64,000 bases of DNA from Corbicula japonica (taxonomy: Eukaryota; Mollusca; Bivalvia; Venerida; Cyrenidae), in assembly GCA_038501625.1 (NCBI GenBank), contig JAZAYU010000011.1, forward strand, positions 10,920,849 to 10,984,848. The letters run 5' to 3'. Positions 48,366 to 59,541 of the stretch are shown piece by piece (position 1 is the stretch's first letter; every line of letters begins with the position of its first letter). The position numbers were made by a program, and so were the translations under genes. The notes under the pieces are model-generated. The model was not told the origin of the DNA, did not search any database, and worked only from the letters and a program-made list of their open reading frames with translations.

Positions 48366-48782
48366 AAATCATTGAAACGGAATGTGTTAGTAATATAATT
48401 ATATATACTTCTATTTTTTAGAAAAACGTTTCATAAAGTTTGATTGAATTAAAACGGAAGTTTTTGAAATATATCCTGGACAAAAGTGGGACAGACAGAT
48501 GGACAACTCAGAGACTATTATGCCCTCCCCCCACCCAATTTTTTCTCCATATTTCAAAGTCCAAACTTGACAAAAGGGTAGAAAACAATAAAATGTACAC
48601 AAAATGTATGACTTTTTAATGATGTTGCAGGTGTGACAGAAAAATGAGGTTGGCCAGATGAAAAGGAGAAGGTTCATGTACAAAGTATACATATAAAACG
48701 AGAAGTTGGGTGCAAGAGGTTGCAATTTTGAAACAATAAATTATGGTAAAAAAATCTGGTCTCCAGGGTAACTAAGTGTAAT
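48366..48782. other. Intergenic stretch with nothing recognised
   Basis: No repeat or gene recognised. Confidence 0.5.
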
Positions 48783-48982
48783 TAACCCTTAACTCCATAA
48801 ATATAAACATTTTAACACGTGTGACCAGTGTAGATCCAGATCAGCAGGTACATCCAGATCTACACTACTGGCTTCTTGGTAAGAAATAACCTCATGAAAT
48901 AAAAAGGGAAAATTCTGATCAAACATTATGGAAGTTACAGCTAATCTGGATCTACACTGTTCACCTTCGAATAGCAGCCATA
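48783..48982. mobile_element. MITE family A, degraded
   Basis: TTAACCCTTAACTCC left end, two shortened hairpins and the TTGGTAAGAAATAACC centre. The right end is lost. Confidence 0.75.
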
Positions 48983-49360
48983 ACAACAATTTTTTGATAA
49001 TGGTGTACAAGTTTGCAACATAGCAATATAAAATTTTAAAATTTGTCAAAATATCATTTTAGGTTTGTGTCACGTTTCCATTAAGTTCTGAGCATTTTGT
49101 TATCACAAATACACCTCGACAGGTTAAAACTTGTGTTAATGTGATATAGACTGCTGTCAAACAATATTTGTAGGGCAATAAAATTAACAAAATGTCCTTT
49201 ACAGCTATCTTCTCATAATTGTTGTTAAACATCACCATTGTGTAATGAATTTCTGGGTTTAAAGTAGTGTCATTACCAAATGCAACAAAGAATGAGTCAC
49301 TGAAAATCTATCAAACATGTATAAACAGTGTATAAAGTCACCTTCATATACAGTCCATGC

Positions 49361-49545
49361 CCATAGATTACAAAATTAAGACCGCAGACCTGTCTCAAAT
49401 TTCATGCATTTGACTAGCTGAAATAGAGACAAGTCTCCACTTTTAACCAAGATTATAAAACTGAGATTTGTCTCCAATCGTAGTTTAATAATATTAAGCC
49501 AAGATACCTGAGATTTGAAACTGGTCTCCAGTTTTATAGTTTATT
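49361..49545. mobile_element. MITE family B, degraded and compound
   Basis: Three arm fragments: TAGATTACAAAATTAAGACC, AAGATTATAAAACTGAGATT and AGATTTGAAACTGGTCTCCA. It adjoins the duplicated end of the BTB-BACK gene. Confidence 0.6.
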
Positions 49546-49803
49546 GATCTCTGCCGCATTTTTAGTTATTTCCACACTTTTGCATCCAGGAAATGTAGAA
49601 CAGGTTTCAGTTTTTCGAAGAACTTATTATCAACTTCTGCACTATATAAAGCCAGTAGTTTATTGATATTTGCCACATTTCTAGTTATTTCCACACTTTT
49701 GCATCCAGGAAATGTTGAACAGGTTTCAGTTTTTCGAAGAACTTATCATCAACTTCTGCACCATATAGAGCCAGTAGATTTTTAAATGGTGGTGGTTTAC
49801 GAT
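49545..49803 (-). repeat. Tandem duplication of the BTB-BACK gene 3' end, period 119 bp
   Basis: The block from AGTTATTTCCACACTTTTGC through GCACCATATAGAGCCAGTAG at the end of the gene is repeated just downstream at 49564-49658 with few changes (for example TGTTGAACAGG becomes TGTAGAACAGG). Corresponding points are 119 bp apart. The outer copy is noncoding if transcription ends at the first AATAAA. Confidence 0.88.
49659..49664 (-). terminator. Candidate polyA signal of the BTB-BACK gene
   Basis: AATAAA on the minus strand (TTTATT on plus), 20 nt beyond the stop codon. It lies at the junction of the two tandem copies of the gene's 3' end. Confidence 0.5.
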
Positions 49804-51898
49804 ATCTGATCTGAGGCTCCCCATCTTCAGAAAGGGTAATTTGGATAAATTTGGTATTCAATTCATAGCCTGTCTCCATGATCCAGAAGGAGTCTCTACA
49901 TGTACATAGGTGTGACAAACTCCAATCTGCTGAAAAACATTTTTGGAATATTGCATCTATGGCCTGATTTCTAGCACGTTCAATCATTGTTAATCTGTCG
50001 GATTTAAACTTATACTGAAGCACAACTAGTTCCTTAATGTGTCCTTTTTCTAAGTCATAGTAATCCTTGGACTTTCCCAAGCCAATCAGAAAACTGTCTT
50101 CTATTTCCACTATTTCTGCTCGACAAATGAAGGATTCATTGTCTGCAAGACTAATATCCTGCTGTACAGTCTTCAACTCAAGCACAGACTTACCATCCGC
50201 GCTTAGCTGGGCTACCATAGCTACGTGTATGCCTCTCTTATTTGTTTCAATGATGAACATTTCATCAGATTGTGAACTCACTTTAACTGTTAAAGGTACC
50301 TCTCCATCAGGGACCATTACAACACGATTGCCATCTTTATTGACTGGCAACATAACTGAATTAAACATCATTTCTAGTTCCAGTGATTTGGGGTTCACAA
50401 GAAAGCCACGATATTGCATTCCGATTTCCACTTTATCAATACCAACTACATCATAAGCAGAAACTCTAGCTAACAAATATAACAGACCATTTTTCCCAGG
50501 CATAAATCGAAAGTCTGATAGAACCTCATGAAAAAAGATATAATCTCCAACTATATCTAATATGTTTAAAGATCCCCATTTATGGTTTTTCATGTTGTAT
50601 CTAACCAAGTTGATCTTCCGACCATATTCATAGTCTCTAACAGTTATCTCATTGTCAAGAACAAACATTGTATTAATAGCTGCTCGAGAATATAATTGTT
50701 GACCAAGAAACAGTTCTGTGTGTCTGTCATCATCAAATTTGGCTATATGGTACCATGTTTCTGTATTTACATCAAATACACAAAAGTCAAACAAATATCT
50801 TGTAGGTTGCCAGTAACAAGCACTTGAAGTAGGTGGTTCTCCTTCATTTTTGTTGTAGTATAATCTTTTGGAGTATGAAAACACCACAGGTCTTTTACAC
50901 ATCAGATTCGTTTGGTTTCCAATGTCTGTTTTCTTTGTGCCATCAGGATTTTTGGTCCTGGATCTGGTTTGATAGTGCTTCACTTCTTTAACTATTTTCC
51001 CTTCTTGGTTTTTCGTTCCTGTTTGTTCGTTGTTTTCTTGGACTGCAAGTTTTGCGTCTTTCAATTTTGGTTCTTGGAGGCTTTTTATTAAACTCTGAAA
51101 CATATCTGCAAGATGACTTTTTAAATCGTCAGATATGGAGTTTGAGTCGAGCAGTTGAAGCATTCTCTTTGTAGCCTTTATTTGATCTTCAGACTCTGGA
51201 CTGTTTGGGAGCTTCTCACAATATGCAACAACTTCCTGTACATTTGTCAAATTTTCTTGGCACAGTAGTGATATGTTTGAAACTATCCAATCACAAATAA
51301 ACATACAAAGACTCTCCTTTGTACAGTGCTTGAAGATTTCAGCTTGTAAAAAGTGCTGGAGTTCTTCCAATGAAAGATGCTTAACCTCTTCTTCAAAAAT
51401 CAGGTAGTCATGGAAACGTGTTGATAACAAATCCTTTAAATTGCATATGTAGGGAATTCCGTGCATTTCTGATGGCAGTGCATAATTTACATAGAGAAAA
51501 TAGTTCTTGACACAATTTGTAACAGTTGTTTTGTTATATATAAAATCAGCACATGCTTTTCTAAGTGAATCAATCATGAAGAATGTTCCAAGTCTGACCA
51601 GTTCTTCCAAATTATCAAAAGTTATCTTTCTTTTTTTTCGTTTGGAAATGAATTTTAGCATCAACTTAAAACTACCGATATTATCAACATCTTTTGTAAG
51701 GTCAATCTTCTTTGAATCAGATTCAGCAAACATTCCAGAAAATAAAGCCCTAAAGTACTCGCTCTCTGCTGCTAACTTCTTGCGACAAGCAACAAAGGAT
51801 TGCTCTCCAACAACCAGAGTAACTTCATCCTGGGAATTGTCTCCCTTGTTCCTTCTAGGACATGCATTTTGACCTTTCTTTTTCTTTTGTTGGCTCAT
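49685..51898 (-). CDS. BTB-BACK (kelch-like) protein, 737 aa
   Basis: The coding region is a single exon. The frame is open to 51931, but a 3' splice acceptor (TTTTACAG, minus strand) ends at 51911, leaving 5' UTR ATTGATAAGAAA before the ATG at 51898. I therefore start there (MSQQKKKKGQ). A lysine-rich N-terminus is followed by a BTB domain at ~24-124 (DEVTLVVGEQSFVACRKKLA, SEYFRALFSGMF) and a BACK domain at ~125-215 (VKNYFLYVNYALP, HLSLEELQHFL, ESLCMFICDWI). A basic linker (KHYQTRSRTKNPDGTKK) leads to a ~390-residue C-terminal half where kelch propeller repeats would be. These are diverged and lack the usual double-Gly motifs. BTB-BACK-kelch proteins usually act as CUL3 ubiquitin-ligase adaptors. 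The substrate is unknown. Confidence 0.86.
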   Translation of the reverse strand: MSQQKKKKGQNACPRRNKGDNSQDEVTLVVGEQSFVACRKKLAAESEYFRALFSGMFAESDSKKIDLTKDVDNIGSFKLMLKFISKRKKRKITFDNLEELVRLGTFFMIDSLRKACADFIYNKTTVTNCVKNYFLYVNYALPSEMHGIPYICNLKDLLSTRFHDYLIFEEEVKHLSLEELQHFLQAEIFKHCTKESLCMFICDWIVSNISLLCQENLTNVQEVVAYCEKLPNSPESEDQIKATKRMLQLLDSNSISDDLKSHLADMFQSLIKSLQEPKLKDAKLAVQENNEQTGTKNQEGKIVKEVKHYQTRSRTKNPDGTKKTDIGNQTNLMCKRPVVFSYSKRLYYNKNEGEPPTSSACYWQPTRYLFDFCVFDVNTETWYHIAKFDDDRHTELFLGQQLYSRAAINTMFVLDNEITVRDYEYGRKINLVRYNMKNHKWGSLNILDIVGDYIFFHEVLSDFRFMPGKNGLLYLLARVSAYDVVGIDKVEIGMQYRGFLVNPKSLELEMMFNSVMLPVNKDGNRVVMVPDGEVPLTVKVSSQSDEMFIIETNKRGIHVAMVAQLSADGKSVLELKTVQQDISLADNESFICRAEIVEIEDSFLIGLGKSKDYYDLEKGHIKELVVLQYKFKSDRLTMIERARNQAIDAIFQKCFSADWSLSHLCTCRDSFWIMETGYELNTKFIQITLSEDGEPQIRYRKPPPFKNLLALYGAEVDDKFFEKLKPVQHFLDAKVWK

Positions 51899-52043
51899 TT
51901 TCTTATCAATCTGTAAAACACACAAATGCATGACATTACTATTCTTCTTAAGTAGCTGTATTTTTACAATGTTTTTTTTCTGGATGTTTCAGTTCTTTAT
52001 AATTGTTTAAACTCAATTATGCTTGAAAGCAGAACCAGCTGCA

Positions 52044-52228
52044 TTAACCCTTTCCTCCATATATACAGGTTTTATCATGTGTGTGAACAGAGTAGATTCA
52101 GATCACCCAGCTCATCTTACAGTCTGATCAGGATCTACACTGTTCCCTTTTTGATTCATTTTCTGATCTGGATCTACTGTTCACACATGTTCTAAAATGA
52201 ATAAACGGTATATGGAGTAAAGTGTGAA
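52044..52228. mobile_element. MITE family A, shortened
   Basis: TTAACCCTTTCCTCC left end, ATGGAGTAAAGTGTGAA right end. The second hairpin is reduced. Confidence 0.78.
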
Positions 52229-52420
52229 AAGAAATGTGCAAGTCCTAACAATCATCTTGAATTACAGCTTATAAGAAGAAAGATAACTTTAGACAGTCAT
52301 AATTAATTGATCAGTATGTTTCTGCTTGATTGTTTTACATGACTTCTTTACATTTTATTCAGCAACAGTACTTTGATCCTGAAACAAATTAGAAGCCCAG
52401 TCATCATAGTGTGACAGGAC

Positions 52421-52669
52421 TTAACCCTTTCCTTTATAGATACACCTTTATTGCTAGGGCGAACAGTTTAGATCAAAATCAGCTGGCACATCCGTGCCGT
52501 CTGATCAGGATTTAAATTGTTCGCTTTTGGATTCATTAGGTTATTTCTGACCAAAATGCGACCAGTGCAGAACCTGATCAGACGGCACAGATGTGCTGGC
52601 TGATCTGGATCTAAACTGGTCGCACATGCATAAAAATGTGTACAAACATTGTATCAAGGAAAGGGTTAA
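52421..52669. mobile_element. MITE family A, complete
   Basis: TTAACCCTTTCCTTT to AAGGAAAGGGTTAA with both hairpins. Confidence 0.9.
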
Positions 52670-52848
52670 ATTCAATTTGGGACTCACAACAAACAGTCAG
52701 TGAACAATCAATGACAAAACTAGTTAAGAAGAAAGACAATATAGCCTTTACCTTAAATTTTTATGAAGACATTGGCATGTTTGAAATAAGTCAACATTGT
52801 GTGACCAAGATAGTGTCATGGTGTTTATACAAGTCTGTTACATTATGG

Positions 52849-53208
52849 TCAATCCTTTCCTCCATATATATGTCTTTATGACATGGGCAAACAGTGTAGA
52901 TCCAGATCAGCCAGCACATGTGTGCCATCAGAAAAGGATCTGCACTGTTTACCTTTTGATTATTAGGTTATTGTGTACTAAAAAGCAAACAGTGCAGATC
53001 CTGAGCTGGAGGTTATAAACCTGAGTTTGGAAACCAGTCTCAAATCCAGTCGCCATTTCAGCCAATCAGATGCTTGAGATTTGAGACTGGTTTCCATGCT
53101 CAGTTTTATAACCTTGGGCACTGATCATATGGCACCTATGTGTTGGCTGATCAGGATCAATACTGGCTGCACATGTGATAAAACACATGTATATGGTGAA
53201 AGGGTTTA
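52849..53208. mobile_element. MITE family A split by family B
   Basis: TCAATCCTTTCCTCC left end, ATGGTGAAAGGGTTTA right end, interrupted in the second hairpin at GCAGATCCTG. Confidence 0.85.
53004..53120. mobile_element. MITE family B inside family A, short form
   Basis: GAGGTTATAAACCTGAG to CTCAGTTTTATAACCTTGGG, direct CTG flanks (53001-53003, 53121-53123). About 30 bp of the left arm is deleted. Confidence 0.87.
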
Positions 53209-53797
53209 TGCTGTTGTAAAAGTGTGGATGAAATCACTTCATCAGTGCAAAGTTATGCCCTGGAAACTAGATATTTACACAAATTTTGACCTTATATGAT
53301 GGTTTCTGGACTTGACACACCATCTCTCTGATTTTTCTCTAGTTGTTGAACTATGCTGGAAAAACTAGATTTTAGAACTTTAAACCTGATTAGTGTGACT
53401 TTGACCTTTAAGGTTTTTGAACGTGGCACTTCCCTACATGTAGGAGAACTCTAGTGTGAGCTCTTTGATAAAGAGTAAAAAAAATAATACACATTTTTAT
53501 GTTCAAAATGGCAGATTTGAGAAAAAGAAAAACCTTAGATAAATGTAATAAATTTTATAACACATGATATAAGTAAAAATTTGACGCTCTCAAATAAAAC
53601 GCCTGTTCCCTTTTATGCATGTTCTTTCATGCCCAATGAAACATTTTTTGAAGGAATTTTTTTTAATAGCTGAGCCTTTTCTACAAATTGAATGCACCCC
53701 ATTGGGTTTACAGATTTTTTGCCATGTTCGTATTGACATATTTTTCAATATACTGCTCTTTTTAAAAAAAAAGTTCTTTCTTACTCTTATACCAATA
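53209..53797. other. Intergenic stretch with nothing recognised
   Basis: AT-rich with T-runs near 53660 and 53760. No gene or repeat recognised. Confidence 0.5.
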
Positions 53798-56700
53798 CAG
53801 GGGGTCCAACGTATTTGGTTTTTGCGGAAAAGTAAGTGAGGGACATGTTCTGTGCGGAACAAAATGGCGGAATATTTCGTTATTTTGTGCATTTCTGGAG
53901 ATATTTTGACCTGATAAGTAGGTTTATATCACTGTTATTGAAATATAAATACGCCTACCCGGAGGCGAGATGTGTAAGCTCCACTCGGTTTGTCAACCTA
54001 TGTTTGTAGAGGCCTTAACAAAAAAGTTATTGAATGCATAAACTGAAAGATTGTTTGTTTACAAAGTGAAAATAGAAAATTGCGTGACTTGAAACTGTTT
54101 TTAGTCAAAATATACCGTTCTTGGACCTATTTTAGCTAAACTATTACCGAGATTTTGCATATTTTTCTTCACGACGGCTTTTGCACTTAACATGGGTACT
54201 TAATGGCCATATTTTTAAGACAAACACCTTAAATGTTTGCCGTGGAAGTGGTAAGCATGTTTTGTTCAGTGCAGAATCTGAATAACACACTCGTATGCGT
54301 TAGGTGTAAGTAAGACAAGAGCCGGTAACAAATGTTAATAATCAAAACAAAAGCCGATTTGTTACCCAAACATACGTATGTTCTTATCTATATATGCTAA
54401 TGGACAAAAGTCTTGTCCGGTAGGAAGATTGAAATTGTTTGCATGTCAATTTTCAACACATTACTCTTCCGGCAGTAGTGGCTCAAATTCTTAAATTCTT
54501 TTTTCATTAATGCATTAAAATTTCCTCTGTTTCTATTGATACCAAATTCATGTCTGTAGAGCAATGTGGATTATAGATTTCACGCTTTCAAAAGATATTA
54601 TAGAAAACCATACCGGACAAGACTTTTGACAGCTGTACCTGTACTGGTAGTCCCAAAATAACTGCGCACCTCTAAATATAGATGTACACTTCATCTCTAT
54701 TTCTAATTCTAGGTGCGGAGGTGCACCTCTCTAAATTCAGAGAACACCTCTATTTTTATTGTTTGGACATATAGGAGCACCTCTTTATTTTGACCTGCAC
54801 CTTGAAATAGAGAGTTGTGACTCTAAATATAAAAGCGAACCTTTTAATTATATATACACTAGCCAAAAGTTCTAAGTGCACACTTGATAAATGTTGATTT
54901 TTCAAATTATTTGATTAAATCTTTGAAAATAGTGTAAATTACTATGAAGAAGAATCAATATTCTTTTAAAGCACACCAAAAAATTTAAGTCTGCTTAACC
55001 AGATTAAAAAATAATAACATTTTAGCTCACTTGTACTCAGAGAGCAATTCTCAAGTTAATTATCATTGCATCGGCTATCATTTTTGATCGTTTTCTCATC
55101 TCTGTATAATTTAAATTTCATGTACATTTAAAGGAAATACTGTAGCTTGCCATTCCATTGCACTGAAATAGCTTCATGTAGCTTTGTAATGGTCTGATGG
55201 GCACGATGAGCCAACGCACTCTTCTCTATTTTATCCATAACGTTTTTACAGGATTTCGAGGAAAAAATTCCATTGTTTTTCACAATGCTTTGCGACAAAA
55301 GTTTTTGAATTGTCTAGCAGTTTGGGATGATGCAATTCTCTGTGAAAGATGTGTAACAGCCTTTCCGAAAGAAAAAATGTATTCATTTCGATAAAATTGA
55401 CCAGTTTTCGGACACGCTTTTTGACCAAATAAACGTCATTTTCGAATAATTCGATTCTAATGTTTATTGAATTTCTATAAATTTTAGTTTTAAATTTCTA
55501 TTTATTGGACACTTATCCAACAAATGTTATACTAATTTTTTCGAGTTTACGTTCTTTTTCGTAAATATTTAATGACGTTATTGAGTAACGTCAGCGTTCA
55601 ACGTAAGCAATGTAATCAATCTAGTAAATAATATCGTTTGATTTTCATCTTTAATTAATAAAATATGCAAAAATAAGGTATTTCTTTTGCATTTACGAAA
55701 ACCGTCAAGATTTTTTACAACAAATTTGAAGTTGTGCCAGTTAAAAGAATTTTGACGGCAATGTCGTTGTCTACTGACATCAACCGTTTCATGGTTACAA
55801 TTTGTTGGTGTGTTTTTCGAGTTTGTCTGGAGTCGGTGAACATGTGAAAAACAACGATTGTAAAAAAATAAATTTCGATTGCCGCACGGGGATTACGCAT
55901 AAATAGCGTATGCCGACGTGGATGACGTAATACATAAAACATATGCACGGTTTTCAAAAAATATTATTGTTTGATCATAATTAACATTATGTCAAACTTT
56001 CATTCAATTAGAATAAGATTACTTTGAGATATTCAAAATTGAAAAGTGTGCACTTAGAACTTTTGACGAGTGTACAAATATTTAATACACATAACGACTA
56101 GTACAATGTTACTTTTGACCCAAAATAGTACTTCATTTATTTAAACATATCAAGTCAAGTAAACAATCATCATTTTTGGTGTGGTTGTGCCGCAAATACG
56201 CTTCAAAAGTTTGTATGGAGTGCCTCAAATTGTCCGTTTTGTGTCCCTCTTCTTAAAATGCAGACAAGACTTCTTCTTATATCTTGGCATCATGAATTGT
56301 CACGATCTGAAATAAAATAGACGTATGTAACGACGCCATTACCATTTACATATAAAGGTGCGCCTTTATATTTATAGTACTACTAAGTACTATTATAGTA
56401 CTATGGTACTACTAAAAAGTAATAATGTAATAAACACACCACAAGAGGCAGACTAATATACCGGTACAAGTGTATGTGGTAGGTAATTTGCATAACAAAT
56501 ACGAGAGACATTCGTATTTGGGTAACAAATTGGCTTTTGTTTTGATTATTAACATTAGTTACCAGCTCTTGTCTTACTTACACTTATATTAATGCATTCA
56601 AGTTTGTTATTCAGATTCTGCACCAAACAAAACAATGCTTACCACTTCCACGGCAAACATTTAAGGTGTTTGAACTTTAAAAAATTGGTCATTAAGTACC

Positions 56701-57099
56701 CATGTAAAGTGCAAAAGCCGTCGTAAAGAAATATATGCAAAAACTCGGTGTTAATTAAGCTAAAATAGGTCCAAGAACGGTATATTTTGACTAAAAACGC
56801 AGTTTCAAGTCACGCAATCTTCTATTTTCACTTTGTAAACAAACAATCTTTCAGTTTATACATTCAATAACTTTTTTGTTAAGGCCTCTGCAAACATAGG
56901 TTAAAAAATCGAATGAAGCTTACATGTCTGGCCTCCGGGTAGGCGTATTTATATTACGATAACAGTGATATAAACCTACTTACAAGGTCGAAATATCTCC
57001 GGAAATGCACAAAATAACGAAATATTCCGCCATTTTGTTCCGCACAGAACATGTCCCTCACTTACTTTTCCGCAAAAACCAAATATGTTGGACCCCCTG
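53798..57099. mobile_element. 3.3-kb foldback element, ~590-bp inverted arms
   Basis: Begins CAGGGGGTCCAACGTATTTG (53798) and ends with the inverse (GTTGGACCCCCTG, 57099). Direct CAATA pentamers flank it (53793-53797, 57100-57104). The left arm runs to ~54385 and the right arm from ~56505. Shared words include GGCCTCCGGGTAGGCGTATT, CCAAGAACGGTATATTTTGA and ATTTGTTACCCAAA with their inverses. The middle holds a mariner-like element and AGGTGC/GCACCTCT words. No transposase was recognised. Confidence 0.88.
54855..56072. mobile_element. Mariner-like element, 1.2 kb, nested in the foldback
   Basis: CACTAGCCAAAAGTTCTAAG then TGCACACTT at the left. The right end is its inverse with two changes. 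TA flanks both sides. The size matches a full mariner, but no D,D34D-type transposase is readable, so it is either decayed or nonautonomous. Confidence 0.78.
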
Positions 57100-57231
57100 C
57101 AATATAGAGTCAAGTTACTCGGCCAGTTTCATAACATTTTCTGTACAGTTATTTTATTTACCGATCGTCCGTAAATATTCAATGTTGTTATGTAATAAGC
57201 AAGTGTTTACAAAATTAGGCCATACATGTAA

Positions 57232-57408
57232 GCACCTGGATTACTGCTGTTAGTGGATAAAATTGGTGGGGTTTCAACAGGTTCAGACAAAGCTACCGCA
57301 CATCCGGCGACGGCCACGTCACGGCCACTTCCGGTGGACACGGAGCCACTACTTGCGACAACTAGGGATCTACCCCCAGCGTCGACGACATTAATCACTG
57401 ATAGTTAG
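57232..57408 (+). pseudogene. Possible end of LINE ORF1, in frame with ORF2 across a TAG
   Basis: A 58-codon open stretch (includes VSTGSDKATAHPATATSRPL and ATTRDLPPASTTLITDS) ends at TAG 57406-57408 and continues in the same frame into the endonuclease. It is GC-richer than its surroundings and Pro/Thr/Ala-rich, like LINE ORF1 tails. No domain is recognised. Confidence 0.35.
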
Positions 57409-58806
57409 GTGGTAGGAGAAAAGTGTTTTGACAATCTCCGCATAGGTTCATGGAATATTGAAGGTTTAAAGTCGTGTGTTCATGATTTTGACTTCTTACA
57501 AATTGTTAATAAATATGACATACTTTTTCTTTGTGAAACCTGGCTAAAAGATGACGATTCTATTAACATCGAAGGTTATTATTCAGTCTCAATACCGAGG
57601 CCTGAAAGCAATTCGTCTAGACGTGGTCACGGTGGTGTTCTATTATTAATAAAATCAAAGCTCCTACAGGGATTAACGGTTTGTGAAACAGACAATAGCG
57701 GAGTGATTTGGATTAAAGCAAGCAAAACTGTTTTTGATATGAAAAACGATGTTTATATGTGTTTTGTATATATTCCCCCCAGTAATTCGTTTTATTACTT
57801 ATCTCATGATATAGGGTTTTTCGAATTAATTGAAAGAGGTATTAGAAAATATAGTGACCTTGGGTTTGTGTGCGTTATGGGTGACATGAACTCTCGCACA
57901 GGTGAACGGTCCGATATTTTGTCAAGCACGGATGATTTTAATAAATTTATCCCAACAATTGACAAAAATGATACGAGTCACTACCATAATATACCTGTTA
58001 GGCATTCCTTTGATAAGTGTATTAATACTTCTGGGATAAAACTTATTGATTTATGTTTAAGCAGTAAAATTGTAATTGTTAACGGACGTTGTGGTGACGA
58101 TTGTCATATTGGTAATTTTACAAATTATGCCAGTAACGGTAATAGTGTTATTGATTACGCATTAGTATCTACAGATTTGTTTCCCTTTATTGAAAATTTT
58201 CATGTGCATGAATTACAAAGGTTTTCAACACATGTACCAATTGAGATCGTTTTCAAAATGAATACAAACATAACTAAAATTAGTTCTAAAAAGTCTGAAT
58301 ACATTAAATTTGACTGGAACAGTGACAGTGTTTTTATGTTTAAAAATAATATCTTAACATGTGTTGATGAATTAAATGATATTGTAAATGGTTTAGTATA
58401 TGAAAACCACAATATCGACGATAGCATAGATAGAATGTCAACGCTGATATATGAAAAAGCATTTGAAGCTGGTGGTAAGAAAATAACAAAAAATCATTCT
58501 GTAAAATCGCCTCGTAAATTTAAAAATCCTTGGTTTAATAACGAATGTGAAGAAGCGCGTCGTGAATTTCGTTCGGCTAACAAGTTATATAGGAAAAGTA
58601 GAAGTGAGTATAATAGAAATCTTGTTGTAAATAAACGTTTACAGTTTAAACGTATTGTTCGTATAGCTAAACATCGTTATGATATTAAACAGAAAGAGAA
58701 ATTACATGAAATGTCACATTCGCAACCACAACAATTTTGGGCCGAAATTAAGAAATTTAGAAAAAATAAAACAGTAGATAATAGTATTAATAACAAGAAA
58801 AAGTAA
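57409..58806 (+). pseudogene. LINE ORF2 fragment: AP-type endonuclease domain, no reverse transcriptase
   Basis: 465 codons beginning just after an in-frame TAG (the first codon is GTG), so the true start is lost or upstream. An exonuclease-endonuclease-phosphatase domain is clear: RIGSWNIEGL (Asn16, Glu18), FLCETWL (Glu43), CFVYIPPSN, VMGDMNSR (Asp159, Asn161), VIDYALVS (Asp249) and RFSTHVPIEI (His275). The usual SDH of LINE endonucleases is STH here. Residues ~370-455 (NPWFNNECEEARREFRSANK, then QFWAEIKKFRKNK) match the linker that precedes the reverse transcriptase in CR1/L2-like non-LTR elements. The frame then stops and no RT follows. It is 3'-truncated, which is unusual because LINE copies normally lose the 5' end. 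Confidence 0.85.
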
Positions 58807-59540
58807 AACAGTAACTTACTGTTTTACAGACGGTCTATTATTCAGAGACAACTGAACAATTTCTCATAGAATTGTATTGCAATATCTAGCTTATTTGTTG
58901 ATTTGTTTCAATGATATTTTGAAAGAAAGCAATCCAACATGCATTCTGATTTCAAACCTTCCCTATCAATATCACACTTGTTCTTACAAATTTTCATTAT
59001 TTTCACTTTTAATAGTGTTTTCACCACATGTTATTTGCCTATCAAGTATGATACAGGTATGTTTTGTTGATTTTGAAGAACAATTCAATATTCTATGAAT
59101 TTTATGATTTTTAACCACTACTATGGGTTTCAATTACCATACCCTTTAGAATACAACTTCTTACCCAATGCTTATGTAATAAAAGTGTTTACAAAATATA
59201 CAATTTAAAAACAACAATATCAATTTACTTTACCACAGAATTGACAAAAGTGATATTATGTCTTGAAGACATTCAGGCTTCCTCTAGTTCAGGTGAACTT
59301 AACTTAAGTCTTTGGAACCTTTTTTACATGATAGGGTAATCTTTTTAAGAATTATTTTCTGGAATTTCTTTCTGAATAGCTCATGATTGGACAAAAACAT
59401 GAAAGTGTGTTTCATTCTGTTAAATAATCTTAAAAATAATTCTTTGTTTACAGAAAGTTTCATATATTTATGTAAAATATCCAATACACTATATATTGTG
59501 AATTTCCAGAAAAATATTTAATAATAAAACTAATACATGC
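58807..59540. other. Sequence after the LINE fragment, nothing recognised
   Basis: No reverse-transcriptase motif in any frame and no 3' LINE tail that I can identify. Confidence 0.55.
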
Positions 59541-59541
59541 T

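Noticed and set aside
51899..51931. ATG at 51931 as start of the BTB-BACK protein
   Set aside because: The codons before 51898 lie partly in an intron that ends in TTTTACAG at 51911, and the next ATG leads straight into the usual lysine-rich start.
55197..55957. Short frames inside the mariner-like element as transposase remnants
   Set aside because: I could not find a helix-turn-helix or DDE/DDD signature in them.
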